Part shown: one piece after another, positions 24,891 through 33,079 of the stretch
Position numbering within the stretch: the stretch's first letter is position 1
How the letters are laid out: each line of letters begins with the position of its first letter
Origin: SG8-41 sp036555615
Lineage (GTDB): Bacteria > Pseudomonadota > Gammaproteobacteria > Burkholderiales > SG8-41
Direction: 5' to 3'
DNA: 64,000 nt
Assembly: GCA_036555615.1 (NCBI GenBank)
Contig: DATBKZ010000034.1
Coordinates: 62,001 to 126,000, forward strand
The notes under the pieces: generated by a model
What the model was told of the DNA's origin: nothing
The model's database searches: none
The model's input: the letters and a program-made list of their open reading frames with translations, nothing else
Translations under genes and position numbers: made by a program

Positions 24891-25711
24891 GCCGGAGGCC
24901 GCTCAAGATCGGGATCTCGGCGCGCATCCTCCACCGTGTGCCGCGCGAGTTGGGGTTCCAGGGCAAGACGCTGCAGTATCTCGAGCAGACGGTCGCGCAC
25001 TGGCTGATGACAGCCGGGGCGCTCGTCTTCATGATCCCCGCGATCGCAGGCAATGGCCTGCTGCGGCGCGGCAACATCCGCGTCGCGGACTATGCCGCGG
25101 AGCTCGACGGCCTCGTGCTGCAGGGAGGCGCCGACGTCAGCCCGCATACTTACGGCGAGGCGCCGATCAAGCCGGCGTGGGCGGGAGACCGCACGCGCGA
25201 CCTCTACGAGATCGATCTCCTGCAGGAATTCGTCTCCCGCGGAAAGCCCGTGCTTGGAATCTGCCGCGGGTTGCAGATCATCAACGTGGCTTTCGGCGGC
25301 ACGCTCTACCAGGACATCTCGTCCCAGCACCGCGGCAAGGGCGCGCATCTCGATCTCGAGGCCTACGACGCGCACCACCACGCCATCTCGATCGTTCCCG
25401 GCAGCGGGCTGGCCGCGGTCTATCCCGGCACCGGCGAGGCGCGCGTCAACAGCATCCACCACCAGGCGGTGAAGGTGCTCGGCCGCGATCTGGCGGTCGA
25501 AGCGCTGTCCGTTCCCGACCAGGTGATCGAGGCGCTGCGCTGGAAGGGGCCGAGCTACGTCCTCGGCGTGCAGTGGCACCCGGAGTTTCACGACGATGCG
25601 AAACCGGACCTGCTCGACGGCGAATCCCTGCTGCACGAGTATCTCGGCCAGGTGGAGAAGGCGCGCGAGCCGGACGCGCGCAAGTCCTCGAGCGAAGGCG
25701 TGACCGCCTGA
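24887..25711 (+). CDS. Class I GATase-like gamma-glutamyl hydrolase (PuuD family)
   Basis: Peptidase C26 / PuuD-like enzyme of 274 residues that would cleave a gamma-glutamyl amide. The nucleophile elbow is GICRGLQ with Cys126, and the His-x-Glu pair is His231/Glu233 in QWHPEF. The segment LDGLVLQGGADVSP is the oxyanion-side motif typical of PuuD rather than of biosynthetic amidotransferases. GTG 24887 overlaps the ligase stop by 4 bp. The C-terminal 20 residues are charged and serine-rich, and outside the domain. The substrate is unknown; the partner ligase suggests the same metabolite. Confidence 0.9.
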   Translation: MSRRPLKIGISARILHRVPRELGFQGKTLQYLEQTVAHWLMTAGALVFMIPAIAGNGLLRRGNIRVADYAAELDGLVLQGGADVSPHTYGEAPIKPAWAGDRTRDLYEIDLLQEFVSRGKPVLGICRGLQIINVAFGGTLYQDISSQHRGKGAHLDLEAYDAHHHAISIVPGSGLAAVYPGTGEARVNSIHHQAVKVLGRDLAVEALSVPDQVIEALRWKGPSYVLGVQWHPEFHDDAKPDLLDGESLLHEYLGQVEKAREPDARKSSSEGVTA

Positions 25712-25765
25712 CTCCGTGCCGTCGCGCTCGTGCCCGGGCACGGTCCCGACGGGTATCATAAGAGC

Positions 25766-27181
25766 ATGCGCCCGCTCCACCTGACCGGCGGCATGCTCGC
25801 CGCTCTCGCCGTGATCGTCTTCGCGGCGCTCACCGGCGCGCGCGCGGCGGAGAAGGCAGACGCTCCGGTCGTGCTCCTCAAGCTCGAAGGCGCCGTCAGC
25901 CCGGCGAGCGCCGATTACGTGGTGCGGGGCCTGCGCAAGGCCGCCGACCGCGGCGCGGTCGTCGTCGTGCTCCAGATGGACACGCCGGGCGGGCTCGACA
26001 CCTCGATGCGCTGGATCATCAAGGAGATCCTCGCCTCGCCGGTTCCGGTCGCGACGTTTGTCGCGCCGAGCGGCGCGCGCGCGGCGAGCGCCGGCACGTT
26101 CATTCTCTACGCGAGCCACATTGCGGCGATGGCGCCTGCCACCAATCTGGGCGCCGCGACGCCGGTGGCGATCGGCGGCGCGCCGCAGGGCGAACCCGAT
26201 AAAGAGCGCAAGCCGAAAACCTCGAAGAAGCCGGACAAGGACGCCGCCGCCGACGAGCCCGACGCGAAGGGCGCCATGACGCGCAAGCAAATCAACGATG
26301 CAGCGGCTTACATCCGCAGCCTCGCGCAGTTGCGGGGGCGCAACGCCGACTGGGCCGAGCAGGCGGTGCGCGAGGCGGTGAGCCTGCCGGCGGAGGAGGC
26401 AAGGAAGCGCAAGGTGGTCGATCTGGTCGCGGCCGACGTGAGCGATCTCCTGAAGCAGCTGCACGGCAGGAAGCTCACCGTTCAGGGCGTGGAGCGAACG
26501 CTGGAGACCCGTGGCGCCGCGGTGACTTCGCTCGAGCCCGACTGGCGGAGCCGCCTGCTCGTGGTGATCACGGACCCGAGCATCGCATTGATCCTGATGA
26601 TGATCGGAATCTACGGCCTCATCTTCGAGTTCTCCAATCCCGGCTACGTGCTGCCCGGCGTCGCGGGCGCGATCTGCCTGCTGCTCGCGCTCTATGCCTT
26701 CCAGCTGCTGCCGGTGAATTACGCGGGGCTGGGGTTGATCCTGCTCGGGCTCGCCTTCATCGTCGCCGAAGCGTTCCTGCCGAGCTTCGGCGCGCTCGGC
26801 ATCGGCGGCGTGGTGGCGCTGGTATTCGGCTCGGTGATCCTGTTCGATCCCGAAGTCGCGGCCGGCTATACGCTGCCGTTGCCCTTCATCGTGATGCTCT
26901 CGGCGACGAGCGCCACGGTCGTGTTCATCACCGTATGGTACGCGTTGAAGGCGCGGCGCCGCCCGGTGGTGAGCGGAGCCGAGGAAATCGTCGGGGCTCG
27001 CGGCACGGCGCTGGCGGATATCGAGCGCGAGGGCTGGGCGCAGGTGCACGGCGAGAACTGGCGCGTCGTGACCGCGCGGCCGCTGGCCCGCGGGCAGAAG
27101 GTGAGGGTGACCGGCATAGACGGCCTCACGTTGCAGGTCGAGCCTGCGGAGGGCGAGCAACGGGCAACCGGCAGCCGGTAG
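25766..27181 (+). CDS. NfeD-family membrane-bound ClpP-like serine protease
   Basis: A 471-residue NfeD1b protein: signal/anchor (residues 8-27), a ClpP/SppA-like protease domain (about 33-240), four TM helices (about 260-400) and a C-terminal OB-fold NfeD domain (about 410-465). The catalytic dyad is probably Ser108 (RAASAGTF) and Lys174 (TRKQINDAAAYI), as in archaeal PH1510. A charged Lys/Asp/Pro-rich insertion (about 140-168) separates the two. The family typically neighbours a stomatin/slipin, its proposed substrate, and here the slipin follows after 73 bp. The last codons lie inside a short repeat shared with the intergenic gap, so the exact C-terminus may have been extended by it. Confidence 0.93.
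   Translation: MRPLHLTGGMLAALAVIVFAALTGARAAEKADAPVVLLKLEGAVSPASADYVVRGLRKAADRGAVVVVLQMDTPGGLDTSMRWIIKEILASPVPVATFVAPSGARAASAGTFILYASHIAAMAPATNLGAATPVAIGGAPQGEPDKERKPKTSKKPDKDAAADEPDAKGAMTRKQINDAAAYIRSLAQLRGRNADWAEQAVREAVSLPAEEARKRKVVDLVAADVSDLLKQLHGRKLTVQGVERTLETRGAAVTSLEPDWRSRLLVVITDPSIALILMMIGIYGLIFEFSNPGYVLPGVAGAICLLLALYAFQLLPVNYAGLGLILLGLAFIVAEAFLPSFGALGIGGVVALVFGSVILFDPEVAAGYTLPLPFIVMLSATSATVVFITVWYALKARRRPVVSGAEEIVGARGTALADIEREGWAQVHGENWRVVTARPLARGQKVRVTGIDGLTLQVEPAEGEQRATGSR
27153..27168. repeat. 16-bp direct repeat, copy 1 (3' end of nfeD)
   Basis: GCGAGCAACGGGCAAC, identical to the copy 56 bp downstream. It encodes part of the NfeD C-terminal tail. The surrounding sequence is built of similar GCGAGTAGCGAGCAACGGGCAAC-like units. 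Confidence 0.8.
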
Positions 27182-27208
27182 CGGACAACGCGAAACGACA
27201 AGCGAGTA

Positions 27209-27224
27209 GCGAGCAACGGGCAAC
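27209..27224. repeat. 16-bp direct repeat, copy 2 (nfeD-slipin gap)
   Basis: Second exact copy of GCGAGCAACGGGCAAC in the gap between nfeD and the slipin gene. With copy 1 it frames a low-complexity CGAAACGACAAGCGAG tract typical of short degenerate intergenic repeats. Confidence 0.8.
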
Positions 27225-27254
27225 GAGTCACTCATTCCGTAAGAAAGGCAGGCC

Positions 27255-28028
27255 ATGTTCATCGAGCAAATCGGCGCGGGCGGCATTGTCCTACTGATCG
27301 TCATTCTCATCGCGGCATCGCTGCGGATCCTGCGCGAGTACGAGCGGGGCGTCGTATTCCTGCTCGGCCGCTTCTGGAGGGTGAAGGGGCCGGGACTCAT
27401 CGTCGTCGTGCCCGGCATCCAGCAGATGGTGCGGGTCGACTTGCGCACGGTCGTGATGGACGTGCCGAGCCAAGACGTGATCTCGCGCGACAACGTCTCG
27501 GTCAAGGTGAACGCCGTGATCTACTTCCGGGTGATCGACGCACAGAAGGCGATCATCCAGGTGGCGAACTTCCTCGAGGCGACGAGCCAGCTCGCGCAGA
27601 CCACACTGCGCGCGGTGCTCGGCAAGCACGAGCTCGACGAGATGCTCGCCGAGCGCGAGAAGCTGAACCTCGACATCCAGCAGAGCCTGGACGCCCAGAC
27701 CGACGCCTGGGGCATCAAGGTCTCCAACGTCGAGATCAAGCACGTGGACCTCGATCCCTCCATGGTGCGGGCGATCGCGCAGCAGGCGGAAGCCGAGCGC
27801 GCGCGGCGCGCCAAGGTGATCCACGCCGACGGCGAGTTGCAGGCTTCCGAGAAGCTGCTGCAGGCGGCGCAGATGCTGGCACAGCAGCCGCAGGCCATGC
27901 AGCTGCGCTACCTGCAGACCCTTGGCGCCATCGCCGGCGACAAGAGCTCGACGATCGTCTTCCCCGTGCCGATGGACCTGCTCGCGCCGTTTCTCGAGCT
28001 GATGGACAAGCGCCGCGCCGGCGCATGA
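27255..28028 (+). CDS. Slipin / stomatin-like SPFH-domain protein
   Basis: A 257-residue band-7 protein with an N-terminal membrane hairpin (residues 8-26), then the SPFH domain (REYERGVVFLLGRF, PGLIVVVPGIQQM, RDNVSVKVNAVIYFRV) and a helical C-terminal region rich in Ala/Gln/Glu (AEAERARRAKVIHADGE). These proteins oligomerise into membrane microdomains and are cleaved at a hydrophobic C-terminal segment by NfeD proteases. The C-terminal hydrophobic motif FPVPMDLLAPF is consistent with that. A purine-rich AGAAAGGCAGG site precedes the ATG. It is paired with the nfeD gene upstream. Confidence 0.94.
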   Translation: MFIEQIGAGGIVLLIVILIAASLRILREYERGVVFLLGRFWRVKGPGLIVVVPGIQQMVRVDLRTVVMDVPSQDVISRDNVSVKVNAVIYFRVIDAQKAIIQVANFLEATSQLAQTTLRAVLGKHELDEMLAEREKLNLDIQQSLDAQTDAWGIKVSNVEIKHVDLDPSMVRAIAQQAEAERARRAKVIHADGELQASEKLLQAAQMLAQQPQAMQLRYLQTLGAIAGDKSSTIVFPVPMDLLAPFLELMDKRRAGA

Positions 28029-28080
28029 CGGCGGTGCGCCGCGCGCCGGCTGCGCGGCCAGTAGCTCGGGCGATCGGCCC

Positions 28081-29037
28081 GTGTCCGACATGATCCTTGC
28101 CCTGGCGATGATCGCGGGCGGCTTGCTCGCGCTCTATGGCGGCGCCCACGCGCTGATCCAGGGCGCCTCGGCGCTCGCGCGGCGCTGGGGCATGAGCCCG
28201 CTCGTGGTGGGTCTCACGGTCGTCGCCGGCGGCACCAGCTCGCCGGAGCTCTTTGTCGTCACGAGCGCGGCGCTGGAGGGGCGCGACGGGATCTCGCTGG
28301 GCAATATTCTGGGCGCGAACAGCCTCAATATCGGCTTGATACTCGGGCTGACAGCGCTGGTACGACCGCTGCACGCGCAGCTGCAGCTGATCCGCTTCGA
28401 TGTGCCGATCATGATCCTCGCGACGCTGGTGGTAGCCGCCTTCCTGGCGGATGGCGATCTGGGCCGCGTGAAGGGGGCGGTCCTGATAGCGGCGCTCGCC
28501 GGCTACCTCGCCTTCACGGTTGTCATGGCGCGCCGCGAGCGCAGTGAACGCGTGCGGGAGGAATTCGCAGCGCAGATTCCGGGTCCGCGAGCGAGCCTCG
28601 CCGGCGACCTCGGAATGATCGTGCTTGGGCTGGCGGCCCTCGCGCTCGGCGCGCAGGGCCTGATCTCAGGGGCGGTGGCGGTTGCCGGTGCGATGGGCGT
28701 GCGCGACAGCGTGATCGGCATTACTGTGGTTGCCGCGGGAACCACCATGCCGGAGCTCGTCACGTGCCTGGTCGCGGCGCTCAAGCGCGAAGCCGACATC
28801 GCTATCGGCAACATCGTGGGCTCCAACATCTTCAACCTGCTCGGCGTGCTCGGGCTTGCCGGCGTGCTCGCTCCGATCAGCGCGGCCGGCGTGATGCCCG
28901 CGGAGGTCTGGGGCGCCGTGGTGCTCGCCGCGCTGAGCCTGCCCGTCATGTGGCGCGGGATGATCGTGAACCGCGCGGAAGGCGCGCTGCTCGCTGCGGC
29001 CTATCTTGTCTATCTGGCGATTATCTGGTGCGGGTGA
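28081..29037 (+). CDS. CaCA-family calcium/sodium:cation antiporter (YrbG-like)
   Basis: A 318-residue ten-helix antiporter with the two inverted alpha repeats of the CaCA superfamily: GGTSSPELFV followed by GNILGANSLNIGLILG, and AAGTTMPELVTCL followed by GNIVGSNIFNLLGVLG. The two acidic ion-binding glutamates are in the SPEL and MPEL motifs. The start is GTG 28081; ATG 28090 three codons later is an alternative. It sits between the slipin gene and the Mrp-like operon, so it belongs to a membrane ion-homeostasis stretch. The transported ion (Ca2+, Na+ or K+) is not decided by the sequence. Confidence 0.92.
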   Translation: MSDMILALAMIAGGLLALYGGAHALIQGASALARRWGMSPLVVGLTVVAGGTSSPELFVVTSAALEGRDGISLGNILGANSLNIGLILGLTALVRPLHAQLQLIRFDVPIMILATLVVAAFLADGDLGRVKGAVLIAALAGYLAFTVVMARRERSERVREEFAAQIPGPRASLAGDLGMIVLGLAALALGAQGLISGAVAVAGAMGVRDSVIGITVVAAGTTMPELVTCLVAALKREADIAIGNIVGSNIFNLLGVLGLAGVLAPISAAGVMPAEVWGAVVLAALSLPVMWRGMIVNRAEGALLAAAYLVYLAIIWCG

Positions 29038-29165
29038 TCGGAGGCCGCTCCGCGATATCGCTTGTTTCGACAAATCCCCGTCATTAGAATGCAGGGAGCG
29101 CCGGGGCCGCCGCGACAACGAGAATCCGCCCGGCGCAGCACTTGCCTGTTCCACGGTCGGAGGCG

Positions 29166-29651
29166 ATGAAAAACACGGCATACGCGTTGAGCTCGGCGGT
29201 TGTCCTGTTTGTCTTCTGGCTGCTGCTGTCCGGTTATTTCACGGTTTTTCTGGTCACGATGGGCGCGCTCTCCGCCGTCGCCATCGTGGCTCTCGGCCGC
29301 CGCATGGAGGTGATCGACCGCGAAGGCCATCCCATCGACATGGGCTGGCGCGTGCTCACCTACTGGCCGTGGCTCGTGAAGGAGATCGCCAAGAGCGCCT
29401 GGGACGTCGCGTGCATCATTGTCGATCCGCGGCTCCCCATCAGCCCGCGCCTCGTCCGGGCAAAGACCACGCAGAAGACCGCCGTCGGCGTGGTGACCTA
29501 CGCGAACTCCATCACCCTCACGCCCGGGACGATCTCCGTTGACGTGCGGGAAGGCGAGATCCTCGTGCACGCGCTGACGCGCGAGAGCGCGGCCGGGGTG
29601 CTCGAGGGCGAGATGGACCGGCGCGTGACGCGCTTCGAGGGGCGGTCGTGA
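29166..29651 (+). CDS. mrpE: Mrp-type Na+/H+ antiporter subunit E
   Basis: A 161-residue MnhE/MrpE protein with two N-terminal TM helices and the conserved cytosolic part (YWPWLVKEIAKSAWDV, then YANSITLTPGTISVDV and ILVHALT). ATG 29166 has GGAGG 5 bp upstream and is preferred to the earlier in-frame start. It is the first gene of a ten-gene Mrp-like operon; the following gene overlaps its stop. Confidence 0.93.
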   Translation: MKNTAYALSSAVVLFVFWLLLSGYFTVFLVTMGALSAVAIVALGRRMEVIDREGHPIDMGWRVLTYWPWLVKEIAKSAWDVACIIVDPRLPISPRLVRAKTTQKTAVGVVTYANSITLTPGTISVDVREGEILVHALTRESAAGVLEGEMDRRVTRFEGRS

Positions 29652-29929
29652 TGTTCGAAGCTGCTGCGGCGGCGCTTCTCGTCACGCTCGCGCTGGCGCT
29701 CGCGCGCGCCGCCCTCGGCCCGACCGTGTTCGACCGCGCGCAAGCCGTCAATACGGTGGGCACCGTTGCGGTCCTGCTGCTCGCGGTCATTGGATTTCTC
29801 GGGGGGCGGCCCGAGTTCCTCGACCTCGCGATCGTCTACGGCTTTCTCAACCTGGTCGGCACGGTCGCGGTGCTCAAGTACTTCCGGTATGGGGGCCTCG
29901 GCGAGCCCGGCGAGGAGGAACCGAAGTGA
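29651..29929 (+). CDS. mrpF: Mrp-type antiporter subunit F
   Basis: A 92-residue protein with three TM helices. Conserved MrpF features are GPTVFDRAQAVNTVGT and FLDLAIVYGFLNLVGTVA. ATG 29651 shares one base with the mrpE stop; GTG 29648 immediately before it is an equally possible start. The end overlaps the mrpG GTG by 4 bp. Confidence 0.92.
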   Translation: MFEAAAAALLVTLALALARAALGPTVFDRAQAVNTVGTVAVLLLAVIGFLGGRPEFLDLAIVYGFLNLVGTVAVLKYFRYGGLGEPGEEEPK

Positions 29930-30258
29930 GCCTCGCGGTGGATATCGCGAGCTGGCTGCTGCTCGCGACGGGCGGCATCTTTTGTGTGATCGGGGGCGTC
30001 GGCCTCATCCGCATGCCCGACTTCTACACCCGCGTGCATGCGGCAAGCGTCACCGACACGCTGGGCGCGGGGCTGATACTCATCGGGCTCATGCTGCAGG
30101 CGGGGCTTACCCTGGTGTGCGTCAAGCTCGTCATGATCGGTCTTCTGATTTTCTTCACCAGCCCGACCGCCACCCACGCGCTGACGCGCGCGGCGCTCAC
30201 GCGCGGGCTCGAGCCGGTCCTGGCCGAGGAAGGGGAACTGCCATCGAAGCGATCCTGA
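29926..30258 (+). CDS. mrpG: Mrp-type antiporter subunit G
   Basis: A 110-residue MnhG/MrpG protein with three TM helices and the family signature GGVGLIRMPDFYTRVHAAS followed by DTLGAGLILIGL. It starts with GTG overlapping mrpF. The 3' end overlaps the predicted beginning of the MbhD/E-like gene by about 15 bp. Confidence 0.92.
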   Translation: MSLAVDIASWLLLATGGIFCVIGGVGLIRMPDFYTRVHAASVTDTLGAGLILIGLMLQAGLTLVCVKLVMIGLLIFFTSPTATHALTRAALTRGLEPVLAEEGELPSKRS

Positions 30259-30788
30259 TCGCTGCGCTGCTCACGATGATGGCCGCCGCCGCGGTCGTGA
30301 TCGTGGTGCAGCGCAATCTCTTCGCGGTGGTGATTCTAGCCGGCGCCTACAGCTTTCTGATGGCGATGGTGCTGGTTGCGCTCGATGCCCCGGATGTCGC
30401 GATGACCGAAGCCTCCGTGGGGGCGGGCATCTCGACCGTGCTGCTGCTCGGGGCGCTACACCTCGCGCAAGGCGTGGAAATGAAGCCGCTACGCCGCCCG
30501 TATCTTCCGCTCGCGGTGGCGGTGGCGACGGGGCTGGTGCTCGCATACGGGACGCTCGGGCTGCCCGCCTACTACGATCCCCAGGCGCCGATACACACTC
30601 ACGTCGTGCCGCGCTACCTACAGCAGGGAGCCGAGGAGACGGGCGTGCCCAACATCGTGACGGCGGTGCTGGCGAGCTACCGCGGTTATGACACGCTCGG
30701 CGAGACTGCCGTGGTGTTCACCGCGGGGGTGGGCGTGGTGGCGCTGCTCAGGCGGCTGCGCCGCCGCCGCGACGAGGAGGCACGGTGA
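30243..30788 (+). CDS. MbhD/MbhE-like subunit (DUF4040 plus MrpA-C-terminal-like domain), non-standard start
   Basis: About 181 residues. The first part (IEAILIAALL... to GAISTVLLLGALHL) is the three-helix DUF4040/MbhD domain; the rest (LPAYYDPQAP, HVVPRYLQQG, PNIVTAVLASYRGYDTLGETAVVFTAG) is the MbhE/MrpA C-terminal domain. In classical Mrp systems both are fused to the C-terminus of MrpA. The expected N-terminal codon is ATC 30243, 7 bp after AGGGGA; no ATG, GTG or TTG occurs upstream in this frame. CTG 30255 and ATG 30276/30279 are alternatives, the latter cutting into helix 1. It overlaps mrpG and mrpB. Confidence 0.85.
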   Translation: MEAILIAALLTMMAAAAVVIVVQRNLFAVVILAGAYSFLMAMVLVALDAPDVAMTEASVGAGISTVLLLGALHLAQGVEMKPLRRPYLPLAVAVATGLVLAYGTLGLPAYYDPQAPIHTHVVPRYLQQGAEETGVPNIVTAVLASYRGYDTLGETAVVFTAGVGVVALLRRLRRRRDEEAR

Positions 30789-31219
30789 GGGATTACCTGG
30801 TCCTGCGCGTCGTGGCGAAGATCCTGATCGCCTTCATGGTGTTGTTCGCGCTTTACGTCCAGTTTCACGGTGACTTCGGGCCGGGCGGAGGATTCCAGGC
30901 GGGCGTCATCTCGGCCGCGGGCATTATCTTCTACGGGATCATTTATGGCCTGCCCGCGGCGCGCGCGGTCGTTCCCGAGTGGCTCGTGGAGACGATGCTC
31001 GCCGCAGGAGTGTTGCTCTACGCTCTGGTCGGCGTTGCCGGCATCATCCTCGGCGGCAACTACCTCGACTACTTCGTGCTCGGGGCCGACCCGGTTGCGG
31101 GCCAGCATCGGGGCATCTTCTGGGTCGAGCTGGGAGTGCTGATCACGGTGGCGGGCGTCATGCTCAAGATCTTTTACCTGTTCGCAGGGCGCGCGGGCGG
31201 GGAGGAGCCTCCCGCGTGA
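30785..31219 (+). CDS. mrpB: Mrp-type antiporter subunit B (MnhB domain)
   Basis: A 144-residue four-helix protein of the MnhB family. Signature: FALYVQFHGDFGPGGGFQAGVI, containing the GxGGGFQxG loop, then LDYFVLG and an ILIT-type last helix. The GTG start overlaps the stop of the preceding gene (GTGA), and its stop overlaps mrpC in the same way. Confidence 0.94.
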   Translation: MRDYLVLRVVAKILIAFMVLFALYVQFHGDFGPGGGFQAGVISAAGIIFYGIIYGLPAARAVVPEWLVETMLAAGVLLYALVGVAGIILGGNYLDYFVLGADPVAGQHRGIFWVELGVLITVAGVMLKIFYLFAGRAGGEEPPA

Positions 31220-31578
31220 CCCTCGTGACCTTTCTCAACCATTACGGGTACTGGGCGACGATCTTCCTCGCGGTCACGGGCCTCTACATCGTGATCGCGC
31301 GCGGGAACCTCGTAAAGAAGCTCGTCGGGCTTTCCATCTTCCAGACGTCGGTCTACCTGCTGTATATCGCGCCGGGCAAGCTGATCGGGGGCACCGCGCC
31401 GATCGTTGCGCCCGGCTTCCAGGTCTATTCCAATCCGCTCCCCCATGTCCTGATTCTCACCGCCATCGTCGTCGGAATTGCGACGCTGGCGCTCGGGCTC
31501 GCGCTGGTGGTGCGCATCCGGGAAGCGTACGGCAGCATCGAGGAGGACGAGATCCTCGCCGCGGAGCGGAAAGACTGA
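31216..31578 (+). CDS. mrpC: Mrp-type antiporter subunit C (NuoK-like)
   Basis: A 120-residue NuoK homologue with three TM helices, including VGLSIFQTSVYLLYI and the NPLPHVLILTAIVVGIA helix conserved in MrpC. It starts at GTG 31216, overlapping mrpB. A 19-bp gap separates it from the first D subunit, one of the few non-overlapping junctions in this operon. Confidence 0.93.
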   Translation: MTLVTFLNHYGYWATIFLAVTGLYIVIARGNLVKKLVGLSIFQTSVYLLYIAPGKLIGGTAPIVAPGFQVYSNPLPHVLILTAIVVGIATLALGLALVVRIREAYGSIEEDEILAAERKD

Positions 31579-31597
31579 TCCGGACCGCCGCCCCCGC

Positions 31598-33079
31598 GTG
31601 ATTTCCAGCCACCTGCCGATACTGCTGGTCGTCGTGCCGCTGATCGCCGCGCCGGTGATGGTGATCCTGCGCAGCGGCACCGCCGCCTGGATCCTCGCCA
31701 TCGCGGTTTCGTGGGCGGCGCTGACGATTGCCGGCGCGCTGTTCACCCAGGTTGCCGCGGGCGGCCACGTCTCGTACTTCCTCGGGAGCTGGCCCGCGCC
31801 GTGGGGCATCGAGTACCGGATCGACCGCGCCAACGCCTATCTCGCGCTGCTGGTGGGAGTGGTAGCGGCAGTGGTGTCGGTCTACAGCCCGCGCAGCATA
31901 CTCGCGGAGATCGAGCCCGGCCGGCGCTACCTGTTCTACACGATGTACGCCCTGTGCCTCGCGGGGCTGCTCGGCATATCCGTGACCGGAGATGCCTTCA
32001 ACCTGTTCGTATTTCTCGAGATTTCCTCGCTTTCCTCGTACGTGCTGATCGCTCTGGGCCGCGACCGCCGCGCGCTGATGGCGGCCTACCAGTACCTGAT
32101 CATGGGCACGATCGGCGCCACGTTCTACGTCATTGGCGTGGGGATGCTGTACCTCGAGACGGGCACGCTCAACCTGGCCGACATGGCGGGGCGCCTGGCG
32201 GGCGTCAGCGAGCCGCGCGCGGTGCTTGCGGCCCTCGCGTTCATCACGGTCGGCGTCTCGCTCAAGCTCGCGCTCTTTCCGCTGCACCTGTGGCTGCCCA
32301 ACGCCTACGCCTACGCGCCTTCGGTCGTGACTGCATTTCTCGCCGCTACCGCGACCAAGGTTTCCGTCTACGTGCTGCTGCGCTATTACTATTCGGTTTT
32401 TGGCGGGGGCGCGGTGTTCCAGGCGCTGCCCATGGCGGAGATCCTGCTCGCGCTCTCGCTCGCGGCCATGTTCATCGCGTCGGCGATCGCGATCTTCCAG
32501 GACGATGTCAAGCGCATGTTCGCGTATTCGAGCGTCGCCCAGATCGGCTACATCACGCTCGGCGTCGCGCTCGCCTCCGCCACCGGGCTGACCGCCGGCT
32601 TGGTCCACGTGTTCAACCACGCGCTCACCAAGGGCGCGCTGTTTCTGCTGCTCGGCGGTGTCGCGCTGCGCGCGGGATCGATGCGCCTGGGGTCGCTCGG
32701 CGGCATCGGGCGCGTGATGCCGCTCACCTCCTTTGGCATCGTGCTGGGAGGGCTCAGCCTGATCGGCGTGCCGGCAACGGTCGGCTTCGTCAGCAAGTGG
32801 TACCTGGTGCAGGCCGCGCTCGAGGGCGGCTCGCTCGGGATTGCGTTCGCGGTGGTGGCAAGCTCGCTGCTGGCGCTAGTCTACGTCTGGCGCTTCGTGG
32901 AGGTGGCGTATTTCCGCGAGCCGGATGCCAAGGTAGTCGCGCTGCGCGAGGCGCCCCTGAGCATGCTCGCGCCGGCGTGGGCGCTCGTCGCCGCCTGCAT
33001 CTATTTCGGGATCGATACCGATCTCACGCTGGGCGGCGCGGCCGCCGCCGCGGAGCAACTGCTGCTGGGTGCGAAATGA
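31598..33079 (+). CDS. mrpD: Mrp-type antiporter subunit D, first copy (NuoL/M/N-like)
   Basis: A 493-residue, roughly 14-helix proton-conducting subunit. The pumping glutamate in TM5 is Glu141 (FVFLEISS) and the TM7 lysine is Lys223 (VSLKLALFPLHLWLP). The broken-helix lysine is in HALTKGALFL, so the proton path is complete. GTG 31598 starts the frame after a 19-bp gap. Its stop overlaps the next D-type gene (ATGA). The best match by motif layout is MrpD rather than respiratory NuoN. Confidence 0.93.
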   Translation: MISSHLPILLVVVPLIAAPVMVILRSGTAAWILAIAVSWAALTIAGALFTQVAAGGHVSYFLGSWPAPWGIEYRIDRANAYLALLVGVVAAVVSVYSPRSILAEIEPGRRYLFYTMYALCLAGLLGISVTGDAFNLFVFLEISSLSSYVLIALGRDRRALMAAYQYLIMGTIGATFYVIGVGMLYLETGTLNLADMAGRLAGVSEPRAVLAALAFITVGVSLKLALFPLHLWLPNAYAYAPSVVTAFLAATATKVSVYVLLRYYYSVFGGGAVFQALPMAEILLALSLAAMFIASAIAIFQDDVKRMFAYSSVAQIGYITLGVALASATGLTAGLVHVFNHALTKGALFLLLGGVALRAGSMRLGSLGGIGRVMPLTSFGIVLGGLSLIGVPATVGFVSKWYLVQAALEGGSLGIAFAVVASSLLALVYVWRFVEVAYFREPDAKVVALREAPLSMLAPAWALVAACIYFGIDTDLTLGGAAAAAEQLLLGAK

